From positions 1-22,528 of the IMG/VR virus record IMGVR_UViG_3300032322_002814: 22,528 bases of DNA. One strand, 5' to 3'. A program made the translations under genes and the position numbers. Numbering within the stretch: the stretch's first letter is position 1; each line of letters begins with the position of its first letter. The notes under the pieces are model-generated. The model saw only the letters and a program-made list of their open reading frames with translations, was not told the origin of the DNA and ran no database searches. This DNA is from a virus. Positions 6,733-12,232 of the stretch are shown here, one piece after another.

Positions 6733-6978
6733 ATGAATTATAGGAAAATTAAAAAACAATTAACAAGTCAGGAAGCACAAAACGAAATAGAAAAAGTTTT
6801 ATGCAATATGCAAAACTTTCAAGAGGCTATTTTGTCTTGGCAAAATGGAGTTTCTGGAATTGTTTTATGTGTTATACAAACAGAGTTTGGCAGTGTAGAA
6901 AATGCAATAAAAGTAAATACTGACAAAATAGAATGGTGCATAAAAAGAATTGAGGATTTAAAAACATTTATTAAATAA
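6733..6978 (+). CDS. hypothetical protein, 81 aa
   Basis: The function is not recognised. The product is short, helical and mixed-charge, with two Cys, and a middle segment ILSWQNGVSGIVLCVIQTEF that is moderately hydrophobic but broken by polar residues, so it is probably not a membrane helix. The C-terminus is helical and Lys-rich (WCIKRIEDLKTFIK). It is the first gene after the tandem palindromes and is followed four bases later by the multi-HTH gene, so all three genes to 8220 probably form one transcript controlled from the repeat region. Confidence 0.6.
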   Translation: MNYRKIKKQLTSQEAQNEIEKVLCNMQNFQEAILSWQNGVSGIVLCVIQTEFGSVENAIKVNTDKIEWCIKRIEDLKTFIK

Positions 6979-6982
6979 ATAT

Positions 6983-7528
6983 ATGCAATTAATAAAAAAT
7001 AGAATAACTAAAAACGACATATTGAAAGTTATTGAAAAAAACAAAAGAATAACAATCAAAGAATTAGCAAATCATTTTGATATTGGATTCGAAAGCATGC
7101 GAAGATTGTTAAAATTTTATAATATGCAAAGTTATAAAGTATTGCCAAAAAAGATTAAAAAAATTGATATTTTTAAATATTTAAGTAATCAAAATAAAAA
7201 AATAACAGTTAAAGAATTAGCAAATTATTTTAATATATCAATCAATTCTGCAAGAAAATTAATTAAAAAATATAATATTGTTAAAGATTTTTTTAGAAGA
7301 TACGAAGTATCAAAAAGCGAAAAAATGCGAGCAGAAGTTGTGAGAAATTATAATATTGGATTCAGTAGATATGATATTGCAAAAAACCTTAATCTATCAC
7401 AAACAATGACTAATGATATAATTAGATTAGCAAAAATTGAGATGTTGAGAAAGCAAGGGCATAGTAAATTAAATTATAGCAAAATAGAATTTAATAATTT
7501 AATGAATAACATAACTAGGATAATATGA
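6983..7528 (+). CDS. DNA-binding protein with three helix-turn-helix units, 181 aa
   Basis: Residues about 9-48 and 59-99 are homologous repeats. Each has an Asp-Ile start, KxITxKELANxF, then a recognition-type helix ending in KxYNM/I. They look like winged or simple helix-turn-helix modules. A third, more distant helix-turn-helix lies at about 110-152 (YNIGFSRYDIAKNLNLSQTMTNDIIRLAK). The repeat is also visible in DNA: 7058-7083 and 7211-7236 agree at 24 of 26 bases. A chain of HTH units suggests binding of a long or repeated site, and the tandem palindromes about 270 bases upstream are an attractive candidate. The gene overlaps the downstream methyltransferase by four bases, so it may regulate that gene in the way controller proteins do; this is inference. 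Confidence 0.75.
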   Translation: MQLIKNRITKNDILKVIEKNKRITIKELANHFDIGFESMRRLLKFYNMQSYKVLPKKIKKIDIFKYLSNQNKKITVKELANYFNISINSARKLIKKYNIVKDFFRRYEVSKSEKMRAEVVRNYNIGFSRYDIAKNLNLSQTMTNDIIRLAKIEMLRKQGHSKLNYSKIEFNNLMNNITRII

Positions 7529-8220
7529 TTAAGCAAGAGTTTTTAAATGGCAGAATAACTTTATACAAAGGCGATTGTCTTGAATTAATGGCAAATATGC
7601 AAGAGAAGGTTGATCTTATACTTACCGATCCGCCATATTTGTATTTAGATTATTCTGCTGGCAATAAAGGATTTGATGAAAAAGAAAGCAACATTAATTT
7701 TATTAAAACAATCTCATCTAGTTTTGACATAAAAAACACTTTTAATCAATTTAAAAACATATCAAAATTTTTTAATTTATATTGTTTTTGCTCTACTCGA
7801 CAAATTCCAGAAATTTTAAATTGGGGTTTTGATAATAAATTGCAAACTAATTTATTGACTTGGAAAAAAGGAGGTAGACCTTTTGGCATAACTTACTTAC
7901 ATGATGTTGAATATATAGTTCATATAAGGCAAACAGGAGCTAGTTTTAATGGTGCTTATAATTCAAGAGTATTTAATTATATGACAAAAAGAGAAAACAA
8001 TCACCCAACCGAAAAACCAATTAATTTAATATCAAAATTAACATTGTTTGGTAGTAATGAAGACGAACTTGTTTTTGATGGTTTTAGCGGTAGCGGTAGT
8101 TGTGCCGTTGCTTGTATCAAAACTAATCGTAGGTTTATCGGTTGCGAACTTGACAACGAGTATTTTGATTTAGCTTGCAAAAGAATTGAAACAGAATTAA
8201 AACAACCTAGTTTATTTTAA
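7525..8220 (+). CDS. DNA methyltransferase, beta class (DPPY), 231 aa
   Basis: The catalytic motif IV TDPPY (34-38) comes first and the SAM-binding motif I last (FDGFSGSGS, 184-192), preceded by HPTEKP (160-165), the usual motif X region. This permuted order defines the beta class. DPPY favours N6-adenine methylation, though N4-cytosine activity in related enzymes cannot be excluded. At 231 residues it is small and typical of phage orphan methyltransferases, with the target-recognition region between about 50 and 120. No restriction partner is adjacent, so protection of phage DNA from host restriction or regulation of phage genes is likely. It starts at ATGA overlapping the HTH gene. Its TAA directly abuts the stop of the convergent nuclease gene. 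Confidence 0.9.
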   Translation: MIKQEFLNGRITLYKGDCLELMANMQEKVDLILTDPPYLYLDYSAGNKGFDEKESNINFIKTISSSFDIKNTFNQFKNISKFFNLYCFCSTRQIPEILNWGFDNKLQTNLLTWKKGGRPFGITYLHDVEYIVHIRQTGASFNGAYNSRVFNYMTKRENNHPTEKPINLISKLTLFGSNEDELVFDGFSGSGSCAVACIKTNRRFIGCELDNEYFDLACKRIETELKQPSLF

Positions 8221-8646
8221 CTATTTACACCAATCTTTTGTTTTAGTTCCGCCATCATAATATACAGCCAAACCGTTTTTAACAAGCTCATCGGCTAGAT
8301 TAATATTGCCTTTGATTATATGCACTAAATATCTTCCGTATTTGTCAATGCCAACATAAACAACATCAACATTATCTTTAACAAAATTATTTGTAAATTG
8401 TTTTGCCTTTAAGCCAAGTTCCATTTCTTTTTGACATTTTGCAAATTGTTTTAAACTTTCAGGAGTGTCTATGCCTTGTAGTCTATGGCTAGTTTGTATT
8501 AAATCGGCAGGAGGTTTTGGTTTTTTTATTATAAAAGTATCACCGTCAACTACTTTATCAATTGTTGTGGCAAAACAGGCTATGGTTATCATTATTGTTA
8601 ATAAATAAACAACAACTAAAAAAGCTAATATTTTTACTATTTTCAT
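8221..8646 (-). CDS. secreted staphylococcal-nuclease-like (thermonuclease) protein, 141 aa
   Basis: The SNase fold motifs occur in order: VVDGDT (32-37, metal Asp), RLQGIDTPE (55-63, with catalytic Arg55 and Glu63), DKYGR (101-105, second catalytic Arg105), and the C-terminal LADELVKNGLAVYY. These are Ca-dependent endonucleases of DNA and RNA. A hydrophobic N-terminus at about 5-25 followed by FATTI looks like a signal peptide or membrane anchor, so the enzyme should act in the periplasm or outside. It is the last gene of the - strand late block, coupled by ATGA to the membrane protein before it. Roles could be degrading incoming DNA of competing phages or scavenging nucleotides. Confidence 0.9.
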   Translation of the reverse strand: MKIVKILAFLVVVYLLTIMITIACFATTIDKVVDGDTFIIKKPKPPADLIQTSHRLQGIDTPESLKQFAKCQKEMELGLKAKQFTNNFVKDNVDVVYVGIDKYGRYLVHIIKGNINLADELVKNGLAVYYDGGTKTKDWCK

Positions 8647-9023
8647 TTTATTTTTTGTATTAAAGGTTTTTTGTTATGATTTTTAACAATAATAAATAAA
8701 GTTAAAAAGCAAGCAATAAAATAAATTGTTTCAAAAACATTATATATTAATTTTAATTGAGCTATTTTATTTATTGCTTCATTAACATTAATTTTAACTA
8801 AAAAATTATAGATTAAAACACTGTTTATTAAATATTTAAAAATAATTAAATAAATACCAAAAAAACCATAAAAAACAAAAGCACCTAAAACTTTTGTAAA
8901 AGTTTCGTTTTTATCTAATTTTAACCAATCCCAATTACTTTTGTTAGTTTTATTCGTTGGTATAGGTAATTTATTAAAAAACAATTTAAAAAATTTAAAA
9001 TATATGTCTAATAAAATTTTCAT
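8643..9023 (-). CDS. hypothetical membrane protein with two TM helices, 126 aa
   Basis: Two strongly hydrophobic segments lie at about 46-68 (LGAFVFYGFFGIYLIIF) and 95-113 (YNVFETIYFIACFLTLFIIV). The N-terminus is long and basic and the C-terminus short and basic (NHNKKPLIQKIK), so both ends are probably cytoplasmic. It overlaps both neighbours by four bases (ATGA) and therefore belongs to the coupled lysis-end operon. No family is recognised. A holin-related or envelope role would fit the place, but a separate holin-like gene exists at 11995-12231. Confidence 0.65.
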   Translation of the reverse strand: MKILLDIYFKFFKLFFNKLPIPTNKTNKSNWDWLKLDKNETFTKVLGAFVFYGFFGIYLIIFKYLINSVLIYNFLVKINVNEAINKIAQLKLIYNVFETIYFIACFLTLFIIVKNHNKKPLIQKIK

Positions 9024-9559
9024 AAAGTAATAATTAAGTTAGGGTTTTTCTTTTTTAATCTTGATAAAACAAGTTCGCTTTCATTATCAATAATATTTAA
9101 TAATATGTCTTCATTTTTTGTAAAATCACATAATCTATTTAAAGATTTTTGACTATCTACACCTAGATATTTATCCTTAATAACTACTTTTTTGATTGCT
9201 TGATTAATAAATGTATCAATAGGAGCTATACAACCTAATAATTCAGTGATATTATTAGCAGGGTGAATTAATATCCCACTTCTGCCCTCTACATTATCAA
9301 GTAAATAATATTTTTTCTTAAATTTTGGCGATAAAACTTGTGTTGCTTTATATTTGCCAATATTAATACAACAACTTTCATTGTTATTAGTTGTTTTATT
9401 ATCTCTTACATTGTTTTTGCCATTAAATAAAAGCGGTCTTTCAAGAGAAAAGCAAATAGGGTCAAAATTTAACTTTTCACGGTCGGGAGTAGTAAAATAA
9501 CCAATAGTGGCACCATTGCCATTGCTTGTGTATAATCTTTTTAATAAAATCTCAATCAT
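9020..9559 (-). CDS. DUF5675 family protein, 179 aa
   Basis: Residues about 1-135 match the phage- and prophage-borne DUF5675 family by their pattern. There is an N-terminal LLKRLYTSNG...TIGYF, the segment CFSLERP (36-42), and the hallmark stretch NVEGRSGILIHPANN with LLGCI (89-111), whose conserved His and Cys sit close together. The family function is not established. The H...GC arrangement resembles L,D-transpeptidase-like active sites, and the gene usually lies near lysis genes, so a peptidoglycan-related role is possible. Here it sits two bases after the o-spanin stop. The last 40 residues are a less conserved tail ending in LIITL. Confidence 0.75.
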   Translation of the reverse strand: MIEILLKRLYTSNGNGATIGYFTTPDREKLNFDPICFSLERPLLFNGKNNVRDNKTTNNNESCCINIGKYKATQVLSPKFKKKYYLLDNVEGRSGILIHPANNITELLGCIAPIDTFINQAIKKVVIKDKYLGVDSQKSLNRLCDFTKNEDILLNIIDNESELVLSRLKKKNPNLIITL

Positions 9560-9561
9560 AA

Positions 9562-9837
9562 TTATTTCTTTTTAAATTTTGCAAAACACTCATTTTTTTT
9601 TGCTTCATTATCAATACAACCGCATTTTTTAACCGATATAACTGCTATAATATCGGCAAATAAAGGTTCTGTTAAATATTTTGCATTTTGCATAACATCA
9701 TTAATCTTAATGTCTGGAATTTGTGCACAACAATTTTTATTAGTCTGCAATGTTAAAATCTTCGGCTTGTAGCTGTTGCAAGAATTCAATCCGCTCATTA
9801 GCATCAAGATTAGAAACATTGCTTTTAACTTTTTCAT
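9562..9837 (-). CDS. putative o-spanin (Rz1-like outer-membrane lipoprotein), 91 aa
   Basis: The first 20 residues form a lipoprotein signal: basic start (MKKLKAM), hydrophobic core (FLILMLMSG) and lipobox-like LNSC with Cys20. The Asn at -2 deviates slightly from the consensus. The 71-residue mature part has six further Cys and could be disulfide-linked. The gene begins inside the preceding inner-membrane protein gene, overlapping its 3' end by 98 bases in another frame, which is the Rz/Rz1 arrangement. Spanin pairs fuse inner and outer membranes in the last step of lysis of Gram-negative hosts. The mature part is larger than that of lambda Rz1, and Pro enrichment is absent. Confidence 0.75.
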   Translation of the reverse strand: MKKLKAMFLILMLMSGLNSCNSYKPKILTLQTNKNCCAQIPDIKINDVMQNAKYLTEPLFADIIAVISVKKCGCIDNEAKKNECFAKFKKK

Positions 9838-10030
9838 ATTTTATAATGGTTTTGATTGTTTTGTTATTAGATTGCAAATTTGCCTGACTTATCATATTTT
9901 CACAAGAGACCCTTTCTTCTTCTTGTGTTTTTTCTATTGCTTCTTTAATCTCTTGTTTTTTTTGGACTTCACAATAGCCAAGTGCCCCAACAAATGCAAT
10001 AACAACTGCTCCTATTATATAAGTATTCAT
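9740..10030 (-). CDS. putative i-spanin (Rz-like inner-membrane protein), 96 aa
   Basis: The layout is type II membrane: an N-terminal hydrophobic segment at about 4-19 (YIIGAVVIAFVGALGY), then a highly charged helical domain with Glu/Lys/Gln runs (EVQKKQEIKEAIEKTQEEE) suited to a periplasmic coiled coil. Cys20 and Cys43 could form intermolecular disulfides as in Rz dimers. The o-spanin gene starts within its last third. It lies two bases downstream of the predicted outer-membrane protein gene. The function is inferred from topology and overlap, since spanins are poorly conserved in sequence. Confidence 0.75.
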   Translation of the reverse strand: MNTYIIGAVVIAFVGALGYCEVQKKQEIKEAIEKTQEEERVSCENMISQANLQSNNKTIKTIIKYEKVKSNVSNLDANERIEFLQQLQAEDFNIAD

Positions 10031-10032
10031 AT

Positions 10033-10587
10033 TTAAAAAATATAGTTAATTCCCAAGCCAAAACTATCTTTTAAATAGATTTTTTTGTTTGGCATAATAT
10101 AAAAAACAGAAGAGCTTATATTTTTAGTAATAAAATAAGCTAAATTTAAGCCAGTTAAAATAGTATTTTGTTTTGATTTATTTTGTAAAATATTATTATA
10201 ATAAAGTGATTTTTCTAATTTTATATTAGATAAAAACATAGCAGGAACTATTCTTTTGTATCTATAACCAACTAATAAAGTATCGGCAGTTAGTTTTGAA
10301 TGGTTTTGTAAAGTTTTGCCAGTTTTATTGTTTATAACTGCTCTTTTGACATAATGGTTGCCTAAACGATTTGTTTGCAAAGTAATATTAATTTTATCAA
10401 AGGTTTTTGTTATGCCTGCACTAAAATTAACATTTCCAACACTTTCATATTTATTAACAAAAGTGTAGCGAGGATCTTTAATGTTTGCATAAAATGTTGA
10501 CAACCCTAAATTAACATTAAAGTTTTTGGCATATAAAATTTTATTATATAAAAGAAAAAAAATTAAAGTAAAAATTAGTTTAATCAT
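10033..10587 (-). CDS. predicted outer-membrane beta-barrel protein, 184 aa
   Basis: With the start at 10587 the protein begins with a clean signal peptide (MIKLIFTLIFFLLYNKILYA, cleavage expected after YA). An ATG six codons upstream would put charged residues before it, and the chosen ATG overlaps the upstream stop by eight bases. The mature part alternates polar and hydrophobic residues in many short strands (FNVNLGLSTFYA, VNFSAGITKTF, ILTGLNLAYF) and ends FGLGINYIF, with the terminal Phe typical of barrels inserted by the BAM machinery. Eight or so strands are plausible. It is related in concept to lambda Lom and other phage-borne outer-membrane proteins. Receptor masking or host-surface change is possible. 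No specific family is recognised. Confidence 0.7.
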   Translation of the reverse strand: MIKLIFTLIFFLLYNKILYAKNFNVNLGLSTFYANIKDPRYTFVNKYESVGNVNFSAGITKTFDKINITLQTNRLGNHYVKRAVINNKTGKTLQNHSKLTADTLLVGYRYKRIVPAMFLSNIKLEKSLYYNNILQNKSKQNTILTGLNLAYFITKNISSSVFYIMPNKKIYLKDSFGLGINYIF

Positions 10588-10765
10588 TTTGTGGTAATTT
10601 CTCATCTAATAATTTATTTAACATTGATTGAGTAGCTTTTTGATTTTTAATTTCGTGCTCTATTTTAATTAACATTTTTTTCATTGTCAAGGTAGAATAA
10701 ATAATTAATCCGACAATTAGTATTGCAGTAAAAATTTGCATTGTAATAATATAAATTATTGCCAT
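10580..10765 (-). CDS. small membrane protein with C-terminal coiled coil, 61 aa
   Basis: One hydrophobic segment at about 3-27 (IIYIITMQIFTAILIVGLII) is followed by a charged helical tail (MLIKIEHEIKNQKATQSML). This gives an N-out or N-in single-pass protein with a cytoplasmic or periplasmic coil. It overlaps the upstream gene by 10 bases and the barrel gene downstream by eight. Its size and position in the lysis region would fit a pinholin or antiholin, but no motif supports this, and another holin candidate is closer to the endolysin. Confidence 0.6.
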   Translation of the reverse strand: MAIIYIITMQIFTAILIVGLIIYSTLTMKKMLIKIEHEIKNQKATQSMLNKLLDEKLPQND

Positions 10766-11430
10766 AATTTTGATATTGGTAATTTTTGTTTTAATTTACT
10801 TAAATAAAGAATTGAATTTTCACAATCTTTATTTCCCCAAGTTGTCATTGACAACACATAAATTATTTTTTTTTCATTATTCATTACACAACCAAGCCAA
10901 AGTGTTTTGATATTATTAAAATTAGGTGATAATGTCAATACATCATAAATTGCGCTATATTTTGTAATATTAAAAGTTTGTAAATCTAACTTTTTTACCT
11001 CATTTTCAATAGCAATATTTTTAAAAAGCTCGTAAGAATCAGCATCGATATTATAGTCTGTTCTGTATTTTTCTTGTAATGTTAAATCAATCAATAAACA
11101 TTCTTGATTAAAATTTGGATTGCAAGTCCAAAATTCTTTAAATTTGCCATAGTAATTAGAATTAATTTCGGTGCTAACAACACTTATTCCTATTGCATAT
11201 TTATTGCCACATTTTTTTATAATATTTTGCATTTCTTTTCTTATCCGCTCATCTTGTATTGTATCAATATAAATTGAATTATCATAATGCTTTTTTATGA
11301 TAAAAAAACCAGTAATTGATATAAAAATTACTGCAAAAATAATAATTAGTAAAACCTTATTTAAAGATTTTACTAATTTAAAAAAACTATTAATTGCATT
11401 AATTTTAGATAAAAAATCAAACAAAAACAT
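10756..11430 (-). CDS. hypothetical single-pass membrane protein, 224 aa
   Basis: A short cytoplasmic N-terminus is followed by a TM helix at about 26-45 (VLLIIIFAVIFISITGFFII) and a long extracytoplasmic domain of about 180 residues. That domain has several Cys (about 74, 102, 111, 181, 204) that could pair in the periplasm, and mixed alpha/beta character (KYAIGISVVSTEI, IIYVLSMTTWG). I recognise no family or catalytic motif. It starts one base inside the stop of the candidate endolysin (TAATG) and overlaps the next small membrane gene by 10 bases, so it is a firm member of the lysis-region operon. Confidence 0.65.
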   Translation of the reverse strand: MFLFDFLSKINAINSFFKLVKSLNKVLLIIIFAVIFISITGFFIIKKHYDNSIYIDTIQDERIRKEMQNIIKKCGNKYAIGISVVSTEINSNYYGKFKEFWTCNPNFNQECLLIDLTLQEKYRTDYNIDADSYELFKNIAIENEVKKLDLQTFNITKYSAIYDVLTLSPNFNNIKTLWLGCVMNNEKKIIYVLSMTTWGNKDCENSILYLSKLKQKLPISKLWQ

Positions 11431-12011
11431 TATGAATAAATATTTAATTTTATTATTTCAAGAGGGCTTAAAAAGTCGCCTTGTGGCAACATAAAACCTG
11501 CTTTTTTTAAATTATAGGCAACATGTGTAGAGCAAACTCTTGCCCCTTGTTTTTTGTTTAGCCAATTAAAAAATCTTTTTGGTAAAATTTTTTCTATAAA
11601 TTCTGCACCAAAAATTAAATTTTCATAGCCATACCGTTTGCCAACTTGTTGTTTAGCATCGGCAATGCCCCTAGCAATTTGCTCTTGGCTCATTAAAATT
11701 TTATGCAAAGTAATTAAATTTTGTCGTCTAAAATATTTATCGGTAGTAAAATAATTATCATTGATTTTGTTAATTGATACTTTTTTATATCTAGCTCCAG
11801 AAAATGATTGTTCGCTAAACATAAAGTGAATACTGTTTTCTTTTTTATTTACTTCATACACAATACCACAATGATGGGGCACTAATTCATTTTTTCTTTC
11901 TCTTGTAAAGAAAGGTATAAATTGATAATACCACTCATCATGATAAAAAGCGAGAACACAACCATTAGTTATATTTTCGAATAAATATTTTAAATTATTT
12001 TGTTTTGTCAT
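11430..12011 (-). CDS. permuted papain-fold (YiiX/NlpC-P60-like) hydrolase, candidate endolysin, 193 aa
   Basis: The active-site order is His first and Cys late, as in the permuted NlpC/P60 (YiiX/YaeF, LRAT-like) group. PHHCGIVYEV carries His46/His47 and the Cys site is RVCSTHVAYNLKKAGF with Cys160. A conserved-looking AKQQVGKRYGYENLIF lies between them, and LSPLEI near the end is common in this group. Members cleave amide or ester bonds, including peptidoglycan peptides in phages and bacteria. It directly follows the holin-like gene (17-base overlap) and has no signal peptide, as expected of a holin-released endolysin. I chose ATG 12011 over an in-frame TTG at 12029. An alternative role is a lipid or peptide hydrolase. 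No other clear muramidase is visible in this window. Confidence 0.7.
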   Translation of the reverse strand: MTKQNNLKYLFENITNGCVLAFYHDEWYYQFIPFFTRERKNELVPHHCGIVYEVNKKENSIHFMFSEQSFSGARYKKVSINKINDNYFTTDKYFRRQNLITLHKILMSQEQIARGIADAKQQVGKRYGYENLIFGAEFIEKILPKRFFNWLNKKQGARVCSTHVAYNLKKAGFMLPQGDFLSPLEIIKLNIYS

Positions 12012-12231
12012 TTTTAAACTTTTTTTCAAAAATTGTTGATCCGACTAATGTTACCCCACCGTAAATTAAATCTCTGATTAAACTGCTAATATTAGTTGTT
12101 AAATCAGTGTTTTTAAGAATAGAGTAGCTTATTAAAAAACCTGCCAAAGTAATCATTAAAAAGCCAATTGTTCTTTTGCTTGATAATGTGCCTCCGGGGG
12201 TTATAAACATTGTTTTAATTAAATTAATCAT
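11995..12231 (-). CDS. holin-like small membrane protein, 78 aa
   Basis: The layout fits a class II holin: a short N-terminus with TPGGTLSSKR, a first hydrophobic helix at about 21-39 (TIGFLMITLAGFLISYSIL), a polar loop, a weaker second helix at about 51-68 (LIRDLIYGGVTLVGSTIFE) and a charged basic tail (KKFKNDKTK). The LSSKR-then-helix start is one I associate with small phage holin-type proteins. It follows the tail fibre by one base and overlaps the candidate endolysin by 17 bases, the usual holin-lysin pairing. Confidence 0.7.
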   Translation of the reverse strand: MINLIKTMFITPGGTLSSKRTIGFLMITLAGFLISYSILKNTDLTTNISSLIRDLIYGGVTLVGSTIFEKKFKNDKTK

Positions 12232-12232
12232 A

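Noticed and set aside
9776-10036. Open + strand frame of 86 codons, Phe/Cys/Ile-rich and membrane-like
   Set aside because: It is antisense to the i-spanin and o-spanin genes, whose overlap and topology are convincing, and the apparent hydrophobicity comes from complement of Lys/Glu codons.
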